Numbered from the stretch's first letter, positions 55,831-64,000 are shown. The stretch is 64,000 nucleotides of DNA from JALYYC01 sp039922495 (GCA_039922495.1 JBDTEO010000024.1:1-64000), one strand, 5' to 3'. Notes: generated from the sequence alone by a model not told the origin. Program-made: numbers and translations.

Positions 55831-57042
55831 ATGCAGGCCTACCAGTCTCCGCCCTGTCCGTACTGCGGGATCACCTGGAATCCTCCGGGGGCCCAGGCCT
55901 GCGCCAATTGCCGCAACGCGCTGCCCCCGCAAGCCCCGGCCTACGCGCCTCCGGGCTACGGGCCGCCCGGCTACCCGCCGCAAGGCCAATATCCGGGCGC
56001 TCCGGCCGGCTATCCGAGTCCCCAGGGGCCGCCCTATGCCGGTTACCCGCCCGCGGGCTTTCCGCCGGCCGCGCCGTATGCGCAATCCGTTCCCTACGGC
56101 CAGTATGGGTCGGCACCAGTCGCCGGTCCTGCCAGCGGGCCCGCTGGGGCGCCGGCCGGCAGCGTCAAGATCCTCGGACGTGACCTGGTGCTCCCGTTTC
56201 AAGTCCCGCCGGCCGTCCTCGCCTATCAACGGTTCGCGCTGGCCGGCGCGGCCGCCATCGTCGTGCTGGCGGTGGTGGTGCTCGGCGTCACGCCGGCCAT
56301 GTCCGCTGGCGAGATCGCCACGGCCCAGCGGGCGCTTACGCTGACCGTCTCGCATCAAGCCAGGGTTGATGGCGCCTTTGCCAAGTTTTTCAGCACACAG
56401 GCCGGGTCGAACGATCCCAATGTGGAAAAGAAGACGCTGCAGCAAGAGGCCACGATCTTTGCTGACGGGCTGGCCGCTGTCCAGGCCGACGAGGCGGCAC
56501 TCCGGTCGAGCGATCAGCACCTCGCATGGCTTCAACCGGTCACCCCGCTCAAGGCATCCGCGATCGCCGCGGAGCGGCGCCGGCTGAGCGCGACGCTGTC
56601 CGGGCTGACCCAGGCGGACGCGGCGCTTACCGTGGCGGTCAACGAGTCGAACGTCGCGCTGCCCTATATCGACGCGCTGATCGATTACACCAAGATGGGT
56701 GCGGCACTGGGCAAACACGATCTCGTCGGCGCCGGCGCGCCTTATCCGGACGCTCAGCAAAAGCTCGAGCTCGCCATGTCGCTCGATCACGCCGCGGGAC
56801 TCCCGCCCGCCATCGCCAAGCAGGTCAGCAGCTTTAACGATGCCCTGAACAGTAGCGAAGCCCTGGTCCAGGCGCTGCAGGCCAAGGATGCCGCCGCGGT
56901 CAAGAAGGCGAACGACGCCATTCAGGCCGCCTTGAAAGCGATGGCGAGCCCGGCCGAGACCGTGCCGCCAGACTACGAGAGCAAAACGTTCGGGCCGAAG
57001 CAAAAGGCCTACGACAGCGCCATCAAGGCGCTCAAGAGCTAG
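55831..57042 (+). CDS. Membrane protein with zinc ribbon and Pro/Gly/Tyr-rich linker
   Basis: This 403-residue protein begins with a zinc ribbon (PPCPYCGITWNPPGAQACAN, C), then a Pro/Gly/Tyr-rich linker (35-110: PPGYGPPGYPPQGQYPG), one transmembrane helix (about 134-155: ALAGAAAIVVLAVVVLGVTP) and an outside helical domain (160-403, Ala/Lys/Asp-rich). The N-terminal part should be cytoplasmic. This layout recurs in Gram-positive-type bacteria without a known role. It converges on moaC with 4 nt of overlap. Confidence 0.78.
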   Translation: MQAYQSPPCPYCGITWNPPGAQACANCRNALPPQAPAYAPPGYGPPGYPPQGQYPGAPAGYPSPQGPPYAGYPPAGFPPAAPYAQSVPYGQYGSAPVAGPASGPAGAPAGSVKILGRDLVLPFQVPPAVLAYQRFALAGAAAIVVLAVVVLGVTPAMSAGEIATAQRALTLTVSHQARVDGAFAKFFSTQAGSNDPNVEKKTLQQEATIFADGLAAVQADEAALRSSDQHLAWLQPVTPLKASAIAAERRRLSATLSGLTQADAALTVAVNESNVALPYIDALIDYTKMGAALGKHDLVGAGAPYPDAQQKLELAMSLDHAAGLPPAIAKQVSSFNDALNSSEALVQALQAKDAAAVKKANDAIQAALKAMASPAETVPPDYESKTFGPKQKAYDSAIKALKS

Positions 57043-57524
57043 TCGGGGCGGCGCACCGCGCCGCTCTTGCCTCCGTGCTTTTCCAGCAGTTCCAGTCCCT
57101 CGATCGTCATCCACCGGTCGGCGCTCTTCGCCATGTCGATCACAGTGAGCGCCGCGACGGCGGCCGCGGTCAGCGCCTCCATCTCGGCGCCGGTTTGCGC
57201 CTCGCAGCGAACCGTGGACTCGATCCGCAGGCCGGGCAGCTGCTGATCGGCCACACACGACACGTCGACGAAGGTCAGCGCCAGCGGATGGCACATGGGA
57301 ATCAGGTCGCTGCATCGCTTCGCGGCCTGGATGCCGGCGATCCGTGCGGTGGCGAAGACGTCGCCTTTGGGGAGGTTGCCGGCGACGATGGCGTCCAGCG
57401 CCTCCACTCGCATGCGCACACGTGCCTGCGCCCGAGCCTCGCGATGACTCACCGCTTTTCCCGAGATGTCGACCATCCGGGCCTGGCCGCCCGGGCCGAG
57501 ATGCGCGAGGCGATCCTGGTTCAG
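57039..57524 (-). CDS. moaC: Cyclic pyranopterin monophosphate synthase MoaC, apparent CTG start
   Basis: This 161-residue enzyme makes cyclic pyranopterin monophosphate in molybdenum-cofactor synthesis. Motifs: ARMVDISGKAVSHREARAQA, KGDVFATARIAGIQAAKRCS, DLIPMCHPLALTFVDV and GAEMEALTAAAVAALTVIDM with AKSADRWMTI. Family homology begins before the first ATG (57476). In frame upstream is CTG 57524, which overlaps the polymerase stop (CTGA) and gives LNQDRLAHLGPGGQARMVD, the usual MoaC start and exactly the usual length. GGGGG lies about 6 nt upstream. Confidence 0.9.
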   Translation of the reverse strand: MNQDRLAHLGPGGQARMVDISGKAVSHREARAQARVRMRVEALDAIVAGNLPKGDVFATARIAGIQAAKRCSDLIPMCHPLALTFVDVSCVADQQLPGLRIESTVRCEAQTGAEMEALTAAAVAALTVIDMAKSADRWMTIEGLELLEKHGGKSGAVRRPD

Positions 57525-58738
57525 GTTGATTCCCCCCGCAGGCTGTCCAGATCGTCGCGCCGCACATCCTTCTGATGCGGCCGAGGCGCCATGCCCCGCG
57601 CAATGACCCGGTCGCCGAAGCGCGCACGCAGCGTGTCCAGTTGCGCGTCCAGCCTGGCACGGCTCGAGGGTCGTGTTTCGAGCAGGCTGAGCTGGGTCGC
57701 GCCCGCCTCGAGGTTGCTGACGCCGGCGCCGATCAGGCGAACCGCGCGGCTGCGGTCCACCTGCGTGTCGAGCAGCTCGGTCAGGGCCCTCGATAGATCG
57801 TCATCGCGGTCGGAGGCGGTGGCCAGGGTCGCCTGCCGCGATTGGGTGTCGAAGGGTTGATATCGAATCTTCAGAACCACCGTCCGCGCCGCGAGTCGAT
57901 GCGCCCGCAGGCTCTGCGAGACGTCCTGGAGCAGGCCCAGCGCCATCGCCCGGAGCCGGACCGGATCCCGAAGATCGCGATCGAAGGTGACCTCGCGCGA
58001 GATGCTCTTGGGCTCGCCCGGCGGCAGCACCGGGCTGGGGTCGATGCCGCGCGCGTGGGCACCGAGCTGCCGTCCGTACCGCCCGAAGAGCTCGCCGAGC
58101 AGGGGGTCTGGGAGCGCCGCCAGCTCGCCGATCGTCCGGACGCCTACGCGGGCCAGCCTGGTGACGGTGGCGGGGCCACAGCCGGGCAGCTTCTGCAGCG
58201 GTAGCGTGGCCAGGAAGGTCGCCTCCTCTCCCGCCGGCACGACCACCAGCCCGCGCGGTTTGCGCAGGTCAGAGGCGACCTTCGCCACCAGCTTGCAGCT
58301 CGCCACGCCGATGCTGATGTCGAGGCCGCAGCCGCGCTTGACCTCATCGCGAAGGCGTTGGGCGACCGCTGAGGGCGGACCCATCAGCGCCTCCTGGCCG
58401 GTCAGGTCGAGGTAGGCCTCGTCGAGCGCCAGCGGTTCGATCACCGGGGCGTAGTGATCCAGGACGCCGAAGACAGCCCGCGAGGCCTCGCGGTAGGCGG
58501 GGAAATCACACGGGACGAACGTCGCGGTTGGACACAAGCGGCGTGCGCGGCTGAGCGGCATCGCGGAACGCACGCCAAAGGGTCGCACCTCATAGGACGC
58601 TGCCGCCACCACGCCGCGCTCCCCCGGCTCGCCGGTGCCACCGACGACCACCGGCTTGCCGCGCAATTCGGGACGGCGCAGCTGCTCGACCGAGGCATAG
58701 AACGCGTCCAGATCCACGTGCATCACGACTCGCGTCAT
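57521..58738 (-). CDS. dinB: DNA polymerase IV (Y family)
   Basis: This 405-residue translesion polymerase has catalytic motifs VVMHVDLDAFYASVEQLRRP, AASYEVRPFGVRSAMPLSRA, SLDEAYLDLTG-type PLALDEAYLDLTG, and the HhH segment LQKLPGCGPATVTRLARVGV, followed by a little-finger domain (240-350). The ATG at 58738 is where homology begins; the longer frame adds 59 unrelated residues. It lacks a clear C-terminal clamp-binding motif (the end is Arg/Asp-rich), though QLSLLE at about 360 resembles one. It is first in a pair with moaC. Confidence 0.93.
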   Translation of the reverse strand: MTRVVMHVDLDAFYASVEQLRRPELRGKPVVVGGTGEPGERGVVAAASYEVRPFGVRSAMPLSRARRLCPTATFVPCDFPAYREASRAVFGVLDHYAPVIEPLALDEAYLDLTGQEALMGPPSAVAQRLRDEVKRGCGLDISIGVASCKLVAKVASDLRKPRGLVVVPAGEEATFLATLPLQKLPGCGPATVTRLARVGVRTIGELAALPDPLLGELFGRYGRQLGAHARGIDPSPVLPPGEPKSISREVTFDRDLRDPVRLRAMALGLLQDVSQSLRAHRLAARTVVLKIRYQPFDTQSRQATLATASDRDDDLSRALTELLDTQVDRSRAVRLIGAGVSNLEAGATQLSLLETRPSSRARLDAQLDTLRARFGDRVIARGMAPRPHQKDVRRDDLDSLRGEST

Positions 58739-58817
58739 GTGGCAATCTTCGCACCTCCTGGCGCGGATCTGGCAGCATGGGGCGTCGTCAGTCTGCGCGC
58801 CGTCCACGGCGTAACAA

Positions 58818-58852
58818 GCGCGTAACGCCCTGGTGAATCGCGTGTTACGCGC
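58818..58852. repeat. 9-bp inverted repeat GCGCGTAAC / GTTACGCGC
   Basis: Perfect 9-bp arms (58818-58826 and 58844-58852) with a 17-bp spacer lie in the gap between dinB (minus) and the LppX-like gene (plus). A further GCGTAAC at 58809-58815 repeats the left arm. It may be an operator or a weak hairpin. It does not match a LexA site as I know them. Confidence 0.55.
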
Positions 58853-59001
58853 GTGACACGGCGATATGATGCCTCCGCTGGCTAGGCCCGCCGGCGCTCC
58901 TGAGTCGCGTCCCATCGAACCGATCCACTCCCAACCCCTCCTTCCGGCGGGCCCGCTTCACTTTCACGCAAGGACCCTTTCTGGGCCACGTTGCGGGACA
59001 A

Positions 59002-59760
59002 ATGGGACGCATCATCACCGTGGTGGTCGGCATCGCGTCCTGCCTCGTGCTCTGGCAAAGTGGCGCGCTGAGCTCGCTGCTGCCACCGCAATCCGCGGTC
59101 GCACCGATTGACCCCGGTCCCGTCATCGGCCGCAGCGGTGACGCCATGCGCACCCTCAAGAGCCTTCATGTGACCATCCGCGGCACGTTGCTGCTGAACG
59201 GCCTTGCCGGGATCCAGCTCACCGGGTCAGGAGATTTTACCTATCCCCACGACGAAACCCTGTCGCTCCAGCTGTCGGTTCCGTCCTCGCAGGCCGGCCA
59301 ACCGGACGCGGTCGTCGCCGTCAACGAGCGGATCGAGAACGGCCGCGAGTTCGTCCAGCTGCCGGCCCAGGGTACGGCCTGGAAGGACGTGACCAACGAC
59401 CAGAAGGGGCAATTGATCCCGGGCATGGACCCGATCAGCAACCTCGACTTTGCTCACGCCTTCCGTGCCTCCGACGATCTGGGCGACATCACCATGGATA
59501 ACATCACCGTCCACCACTTCTCCTTGAACGTCGATCCGGGCAAGTATGTCGAGGAGTTGAAGAGCGAGCCGCAGGGCGGGCTGACGCCGGAGGCCGAGGC
59601 GATGCTAACCGCAGCCGGGATCCAGGTCGAGCTGTGGATCTCGCCGTCGGACGCCTATATTCACCAGATGAAGGTCACCATGACCACGGCGCAGTTCAGC
59701 TGGAACCTGACCTACCAGTACTCGCGCTTCGTCAGCGGCGGTGGCGCCACCGGCGTCTAA
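59002..59760 (+). CDS. LppX/LprG-like secreted protein
   Basis: This 252-residue protein has an N-terminal hydrophobic signal or anchor (GRIITVVVGIASCLVLWQSG), then a beta-rich domain: SLHVTIRGTLLLNGLAGIQL, VVAVNERIENGREFVQLPAQ, GDITMDNITVHHFSLNVDPG, ELWISPSDAYIHQMKVTMT. Alternating strands of this kind are typical of LppX/LprAFG lipid-binding or similar outer-face proteins. The Cys in IASCLVL could be a lipobox but the context is poor. Its stop overlaps the convergent HTH gene by 4 nt. Confidence 0.65.
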   Translation: MGRIITVVVGIASCLVLWQSGALSSLLPPQSAVAPIDPGPVIGRSGDAMRTLKSLHVTIRGTLLLNGLAGIQLTGSGDFTYPHDETLSLQLSVPSSQAGQPDAVVAVNERIENGREFVQLPAQGTAWKDVTNDQKGQLIPGMDPISNLDFAHAFRASDDLGDITMDNITVHHFSLNVDPGKYVEELKSEPQGGLTPEAEAMLTAAGIQVELWISPSDAYIHQMKVTMTTAQFSWNLTYQYSRFVSGGGATGV

Positions 59761-60044
59761 ACGCCGACCTTCTCGCGCTCGCGCTGCCGGTCTTTCTCGG
59801 GCGGGTGGTTCGCGTACTCCCGGAGATCCTCCTCCTTCAGGTGCCCGGCGGCCATCAGCAACTCGATGTAGGTGACGCCCAGGTGGGGCGCGGCCCGCCG
59901 GAGAACCCAGGGCGGCGGATTCTCCTTGTTCTTGTTGACCGCCTGGTAAAAGTAGATCTGGTTCAGGTCGCAGCGGACCGCGAGCCGATGCAAGGAAATG
60001 TTCTGCTCGCGACATTTGCGCTTCAGATACTCGCGGAAGTCCAC
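59757..60044 (-). CDS. Small helix-turn-helix (XRE-like) protein
   Basis: This 95-residue protein reads MDFREYLKRKCREQNISLHR, then LAVRCDLNQIYFYQAVNKNK, an XRE-like HTH (about 17-60), followed by HLGVTYIELLMAAGHLKEED and a charged tail. It probably binds DNA. AGGAGG lies 6-8 nt before the ATG. No partner toxin is adjacent; the HAD gene upstream ends 30 nt before its start. Confidence 0.75.
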   Translation of the reverse strand: MDFREYLKRKCREQNISLHRLAVRCDLNQIYFYQAVNKNKENPPPWVLRRAAPHLGVTYIELLMAAGHLKEEDLREYANHPPEKDRQREREKVGV

Positions 60045-60074
60045 CCGGCCCCTACCTCCTGCCCAGACGGCGAC

Positions 60075-60872
60075 CTATTCGGGCGACGTGACCTCATTAT
60101 AGGTACCAACCGGGGGTGATTTGGGCAGGAGGGATCCGACGATCGCCGGCAGCTCCCTGAGCCGCTCGATGACGAAGTCGGCGACCCCAAGATCCTCCTC
60201 CTGGCGCCACTCGCGGAGCAGGACGGCCCGCATCCCGAGCGCCTTCGGACCCTGGACGTCCTCTTTCACCCGGTCGCCGACAAAGAGCGTTTCCGCGGCG
60301 TCGACGCCGAGTTGTCGCAGCGCATCCCGGTAGATGCGGGGGTCCGGCTTGCGGATGCCGACGGCGGAGGAGAAGGTGAGCGCCATGAAGTAGGGCGCGA
60401 GCTGAAGGGCGGACACCTGCCGCCGCATCAGGTTGGGGCGGTAGGCGGCGTTCGAGACGATGCCCAGGCGAAGCCCGGCCTGGCGCAGCCACTCCAGGGT
60501 CGAGACGACGTCCGGGCCGGGGTGGACGCTGTTCAACCAGCCATCCTGCTCGATCTCCATCACGCGCTCGATGACCTCCGGCTGCAGCTCGAGTCCGAGG
60601 GCCCGCAGGGCACGGTCGTAAATTTCGGCGATCTCGACTTCCTCCGGGTGCCCCAGCGCGTAATCCTGCTGGATCGCATCATCGACCACCTTCGAGACCC
60701 GCTCGATCAAGACCTCGGCGCGTGGGATCTCGGCCGAGATGGTCTCCGCGAGCAGCCGGTTGACCTGTTGGTAGGCGGAGATCAGCGCTGAATGTGGCCG
60801 CTCGTCGAAATGGATCAGGGTGTGGCCGTAGTCGAAGAGCACCGCCTTCAGCGGGGGCGCCCAGTCGCTCAC
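60075..60872 (-). CDS. HAD-superfamily hydrolase
   Basis: This 265-residue HAD protein has motif I KAVLFDYGHTLIHFDE (nucleophile Asp; the acid/base position is Gly-His rather than Asp-G-T), motif II GIVSNAAYRPN and motifs III/IV GIRKPDPRIYRDAL and LFVGDRVKEDVQGPKALGM. The helical cap (45-110) is type C1. The DYGHT variant is found in several HAD groups and may alter activity. GTG 60872 overlaps the endonuclease IV stop (GTGA). Confidence 0.88.
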   Translation of the reverse strand: MSDWAPPLKAVLFDYGHTLIHFDERPHSALISAYQQVNRLLAETISAEIPRAEVLIERVSKVVDDAIQQDYALGHPEEVEIAEIYDRALRALGLELQPEVIERVMEIEQDGWLNSVHPGPDVVSTLEWLRQAGLRLGIVSNAAYRPNLMRRQVSALQLAPYFMALTFSSAVGIRKPDPRIYRDALRQLGVDAAETLFVGDRVKEDVQGPKALGMRAVLLREWRQEEDLGVADFVIERLRELPAIVGSLLPKSPPVGTYNEVTSPE

Positions 60873-61723
60873 GCCAGCGAGCGCAGCGTGGTCAGATTCT
60901 CGAGGCCTTCCAGCATCTCGTCGCCCGGCGTCTCGAGCACGAAGGCGCAATGCGCAAACGGTTCGTAGGTCAACAAGGCGCGAAACCCCTCGATCCCGAC
61001 GTTCCCCCGGCCGATCTGGGCATGGCGGTCCGCCTTGCCCCCCAGCGTCACGGTGGTGTCGTTGCAGTGACAGGCGCGCACCCGCGGCGCGGGGATGATG
61101 GCGGTCAGCGCTTCCAGGGTTTTGGTCATCCCCGCCGCGCCGGCGACGTCATAGCCGGAGGCATAGACATGGGCGGTATCAACGCAGATGCCGAGCCGCT
61201 CCGCATGCTGGGGAAGCCGCCCGAGGATCTGGGCGAGGTCTTCGAAACTGGCCCCGACATAGGCGCCGCCGCCCGAGGAGGTCTCCAGCAGGCAGACCGT
61301 GGGGCTCGAGGCGGTCGCGGTCAGCACCTCGTCCAGAGCCGCCACGACACGGTCGATGCCGGCCTGCGCCCCGTCGCCCATGTGACTGCCGACGTGGGTC
61401 ACCACGTAGGCGCAACCATAGGATTCGGCGCGCACGAGCTCCGCCGCCAACGCCGTGCGCGACTTCTTTTGAAAGTTCGGATTCGGTCCCGCCAGGTTGA
61501 TCAGGTACATCGCGTGCGTCAGGGCCGGCCGCACGTCGAGCTCCTGGAGTGACCGCTTGAACGCCGCCGTCGCCTTCGGATCGACCGCTGCCGAGCGCCA
61601 GGCGCTGGGGTTGTCGGTGAAGATCTGCACCGATTTCAGCTCGAGGGCGCGAATCATCTCGACGGCCTTCTCGAGACCGCGACCGGTCCGCATGTGCATC
61701 CCGATGCGCCGCCCCGTTGCCAC
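60869..61723 (-). CDS. nfo: Endonuclease IV (AP endonuclease)
   Basis: This 284-residue TIM-barrel enzyme cleaves DNA at abasic sites. Metal ligands and motifs are visible: RIGMHMRTGRGLEKAVEMIR, QIFTDNPSAWRS, YVVTHVGSHMGDGAQAGIDR, VCLLETSSGGGAYVGASFED, LGICVDTAHVYASGYDV, RVRACHCNDTTVTLGGKADR, HAQIGRGNVGIEGFRALL and FVLETPGDE. It is co-translated with the HAD gene downstream. Confidence 0.93.
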   Translation of the reverse strand: MATGRRIGMHMRTGRGLEKAVEMIRALELKSVQIFTDNPSAWRSAAVDPKATAAFKRSLQELDVRPALTHAMYLINLAGPNPNFQKKSRTALAAELVRAESYGCAYVVTHVGSHMGDGAQAGIDRVVAALDEVLTATASSPTVCLLETSSGGGAYVGASFEDLAQILGRLPQHAERLGICVDTAHVYASGYDVAGAAGMTKTLEALTAIIPAPRVRACHCNDTTVTLGGKADRHAQIGRGNVGIEGFRALLTYEPFAHCAFVLETPGDEMLEGLENLTTLRSLA

Positions 61724-61757
61724 AAAAAATCATTCTAGGAGCCCGTAAACTTGACGT

Positions 61758-62339
61758 ATGTTTGACCTGCGGGCCTTCTCCGTCGGGCCGTACGACAACA
61801 ACGTCTACATCCTGAGTGACCCCCGGATCCGCGAGGCGCTCCTCATCGATGCGGCGAACGATGCGCCGCGCATCATCCGGGAGCTGAACGGCCTTGCCAT
61901 CAGTCACATCCTGACCACGCACGGCCATGCCGACCATGTCCAGGCGGTCGAGCGCGTCAGGCGTGACACCTCGGCGCGCTTCACCTGTCACGCGGCCGAT
62001 GGGCCGCTGATGCCGATCCCGCCGGATGTCGAGGCGCGGGACGGCGATCGCTTTCGCTTTGGCGATTACGAAGTCCGGACGCTCCATACGCCCGGCCACA
62101 CGCCGGGCAGCCTGTGTTTTTTGATCGAGGATCACCTGTTCACGGGCGACACCCTGTTTCCTGGCGGTCCTGGCAACACCCAGGGGTCGGGAGCCAGTTT
62201 CCGAACGATCATCGAGAGCCTCCAAACCCGGCTCTTGGTGCTGCCGGACGACACACGCGTGCTTCCCGGCCACGGCAAGCCCACTACGGTCGGCGCCGAG
62301 CGGCCCCAGCTGGACGCGTGGATCGAGCGCGGCTGGTGA
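61758..62339 (+). CDS. MBL-fold hydrolase (glyoxalase II-like)
   Basis: This 193-residue metallo-beta-lactamase-fold protein has HILTTHGHADHVQAVERVRR, LHTPGHTPGSLCFLIEDHLF, TGDTLFPGGPGNTQG and LPGHGKPTTV, the complete set of zinc ligands. The short form resembles YcbL-type glyoxalase II relatives. Its substrate is uncertain. ATG 61758 is 34 nt from the divergent nfo start, and its TGA overlaps the GTG of the GH31 gene. Confidence 0.88.
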   Translation: MFDLRAFSVGPYDNNVYILSDPRIREALLIDAANDAPRIIRELNGLAISHILTTHGHADHVQAVERVRRDTSARFTCHAADGPLMPIPPDVEARDGDRFRFGDYEVRTLHTPGHTPGSLCFLIEDHLFTGDTLFPGGPGNTQGSGASFRTIIESLQTRLLVLPDDTRVLPGHGKPTTVGAERPQLDAWIERGW

Positions 62340-64000
62340 CCCCGCTCGCGCAACCGGCGCGGCCGGCGACCGACTTTGTCCCGCGCGATCCGGTCGCCAT
62401 CAGGCGGGTGCGGTCCGTGCGCCGCTCGGGTTCGGCGGTTCGGGTCCAGGCGGAGGACGATCGTGGCGGCTCGGTCGCGATCGAGATTCGGGTGATCTCG
62501 GAGCGGATCTGGCGCGTCCATATCGGCGCCGGGTCGCAGCGGCCGTCACGGCTCGTTGACGAGATGCCAATGGCCGAGGCCACACTCGAGGAGCGGCCGG
62601 AGGGTTGGTCCGTCAGCAGCGGTGCCGCCACGCTGGAGATCGACCGAGAGCCCTACCGGCTCCGCCTGAAAGACGGATCGGGGCGCGAGCGGTTTGTCGA
62701 GGAGCCGCATGACCGGGATATCCGTGGCAACTACCATCACCCGCCGTCGGGCGCGTCGCGAGGGCTTCGCTGGCTGACGGCGAGCCTGCGAATCGATGAG
62801 GCGCTCTTCGGCCTCGGCGAGCATTTCGGCGCGCTCGACCGGCGCGGGCAGGCGTTCGCGTCCTGGACCGTCGACGCCTTCGGGGTGCGCAGCGATCGGG
62901 CCTACAAGAACGTGCCCCTGCTCCTGAGCACCCAAGGGTATGCGGTCTTCTTCGACATGACGGCGCCGCTGTATTACGACCTGGGACAGACCTCCGTCGC
63001 CGCCTGGCAGGTCACCGCCCGGGCCAACCACCTCCGCGCCTATCTGATCCTCGGTGACGACGTCCCCGGCCTGATGGCCGGCTATCACGCGCTCACCGGC
63101 GCCCCCGCGGTCCCGCCCGCGTGGTCGTTCGGGCTCTGGATGAGCCGCTGGGGGTATCGCACCCGGGAGGAGGTGATGACCGTGGCCCGGCGGCTGCGCG
63201 AGGAGCGCGTGCCTTGCGACGTGATCCACATCGACCCGTACTGGATGCGGTACCACGAAGGGCATCACGGCGACTTCACCTGGGACGAGGTCGCCTTTCC
63301 CGATCCGCCCGGCATGATCGCGGAACTGAAGGCGATGGGCTTTCGCCTCAGCCTCTGGGAAAGTCCCTACGTGCCGTTGGACTCGGCGATGTACGAGGAG
63401 GGACATCGAGCCGGCTTTCTCCTCGTCGACCGCCAGGGCACACCAGCGCTGGTCCACGGATTCGCGAAGCCGAGCGCGGCGGTCGACTTCACCAACCCGG
63501 CGGCGGTCGACTGGTTCAAGCAAAAAAATCGGGCGCTGCTGCAGAGTGGTGTGGCCGTGATGAAGACGGATTTCGCCGAGGACATGCCCGCCGATGCAGT
63601 GGCCCACGACGGCACGCCGGCGGAGGAGCTGCACAATCTCTACCCCCTGCTGTACCAGCGTGCCGTCTTCGAGGTCACTGAGGAGGTGCACGGGTACGGG
63701 ATCGTGTGGGGCCGGTCGGGGTACGCCGGATCGCAACGGTACCCGGTGCAGTGGGGTGGCGATCCGGGCTGCACCTTTACGGACATGGCGGCCAGCCTCC
63801 GGGGAGCGTTGAGCTGGATCCTGTCGGGGCTGGCGTTCAGCAGTTTTGACATGGGCGGGTTCTTCGGCATTCCAACCCTGACCGATCCCCCGAGCCCGGA
63901 ACTCTACGTGCGCTGGTCACAGATGGGGTTGCTCTTCTCACACGCCCGCGCCCATGGCCATACCGCGCCGCGCGAGCCGTGGGCCTACGGCGAGCCGGCG
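62336..64000 (+). CDS. Glycoside hydrolase family 31 (alpha-glucosidase/xylosidase), cut by window edge
   Basis: The frame is open for 555 codons from GTG 62336 to the right edge. The N-terminal beta domain (to about 240, LFGLGEHFGALDRRGQAFAS) is followed by the barrel: PPAWSFGLWMSRWGYRTREE, CDVIHIDPYWMRYHEGHHGD, the nucleophile Asp in AVMKTDFAEDMPAD and the acid/base region VWGRSGYAGSQRYPVQWGGD, then SFDMGGFFG. It should cleave terminal alpha-linked glucose or xylose. No signal peptide is seen. The start overlaps the MBL gene (GTGA). Confidence 0.93.
   Translation, partial: MTPLAQPARPATDFVPRDPVAIRRVRSVRRSGSAVRVQAEDDRGGSVAIEIRVISERIWRVHIGAGSQRPSRLVDEMPMAEATLEERPEGWSVSSGAATLEIDREPYRLRLKDGSGRERFVEEPHDRDIRGNYHHPPSGASRGLRWLTASLRIDEALFGLGEHFGALDRRGQAFASWTVDAFGVRSDRAYKNVPLLLSTQGYAVFFDMTAPLYYDLGQTSVAAWQVTARANHLRAYLILGDDVPGLMAGYHALTGAPAVPPAWSFGLWMSRWGYRTREEVMTVARRLREERVPCDVIHIDPYWMRYHEGHHGDFTWDEVAFPDPPGMIAELKAMGFRLSLWESPYVPLDSAMYEEGHRAGFLLVDRQGTPALVHGFAKPSAAVDFTNPAAVDWFKQKNRALLQSGVAVMKTDFAEDMPADAVAHDGTPAEELHNLYPLLYQRAVFEVTEEVHGYGIVWGRSGYAGSQRYPVQWGGDPGCTFTDMAASLRGALSWILSGLAFSSFDMGGFFGIPTLTDPPSPELYVRWSQMGLLFSHARAHGHTAPREPWAYGEPA

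Noticed and set aside
55762..57660. 632-codon minus-strand frame around moaC
   Set aside because: It is out of frame with MoaC, and its Arg-rich translation is a shadow of the zinc-ribbon protein gene.
1..64000. CRISPR array, rRNA or prophage module
   Set aside because: No regularly spaced repeats, rRNA sequence or phage structural genes were seen on reading through. The only tandem repeats are the coding Pro/Thr tracts and the TTGACAACAA pair.

Overview
The window is GC-rich, gene-dense bacterial chromosome with short gaps, many 4-nt stop/start overlaps (ATGA, GTGA and, in two places, CTGA) and several genes that appear to have little or no 5' leader. An acetyl-independent LysW-carrier arginine/lysine pathway, NarL-type signalling, a CpaF-type pilus ATPase, DUF1800/DUF1501 Tat proteins and GH31/LppX-like proteins suggest a Terrabacteria-type lineage such as Chloroflexota or Dormibacterota. 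That placement is inference; no rRNA or other marker gene is present.

Region 1 (1-2150) is scarred. It holds an IS3-family element (about 159-1456) with a frameshifted orfB, the isolated 3' end of a tRNA gene (1573-1604) that looks like an attachment-site remnant, paired TTGACAACAA repeats, and a decayed nucleotidyltransferase pseudogene. Region 2 (2150-8140) has an HD-GYP sensor operon with a secreted Pro/Thr-rich protein, a YggT protein with a clear promoter and terminator, a DUF1697 gene, and two adjacent pseudogenes (class III aminotransferase and SDR).

Region 3 (8134-19023) is the metabolic core. A minus-strand operon encodes two LysX/ArgX-like ligases, the carrier LysW, and LysK, LysY, LysZ and LysJ homologues. 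A divergent plus-strand operon encodes argG, argH, argR and a second argG. Both start from one AT-rich intergenic region carrying a palindrome that overlaps both promoters, so the ArgR encoded here probably controls both. Together they convert LysW-bound glutamate (and probably aminoadipate) to ornithine and lysine, and make arginine from citrulline. Ornithine carbamoyltransferase is not in the window.

Region 4 (18904-35700) is mixed: a C39-like secreted protein, LysR, isocitrate lyase with a small Cys-rich gene upstream, envelope-stress-type LiaF/PspC proteins, an ABC-2 exporter translationally coupled to a 49-residue peptide ending GGCCGHPGEPGC, an amidohydrolase, a ZIP transporter divergent from a DtxR-family regulator, an ammonium transporter, a MarR/MFS pair, a lactonase-like hydrolase, an ISL3 transposase fragment and a patatin.

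Region 5 (35708-43650) has a Tat-exported DUF1800/DUF1501 pair, a small lipoprotein and a three-gene formate dehydrogenase operon. The catalytic subunit is split by an in-frame TGA that is almost certainly selenocysteine: a stem-loop with a GGTCT apical loop begins at the same distance from the TGA as in the Escherichia coli fdhF SECIS. moaB/mog- and moaC-type genes lie 10-15 kb downstream.

Region 6 (43644-64000) has a Flp-like pilin, a TPR-CAP lipoprotein, a GAF histidine kinase/NarL regulator pair, CpaF, a coiled-coil GAF protein, Nif3-like and DUF72 proteins, DNA polymerase IV, an LppX-like protein, HAD and endonuclease IV genes, an MBL hydrolase, and a GH31 glycosidase cut by the right edge.
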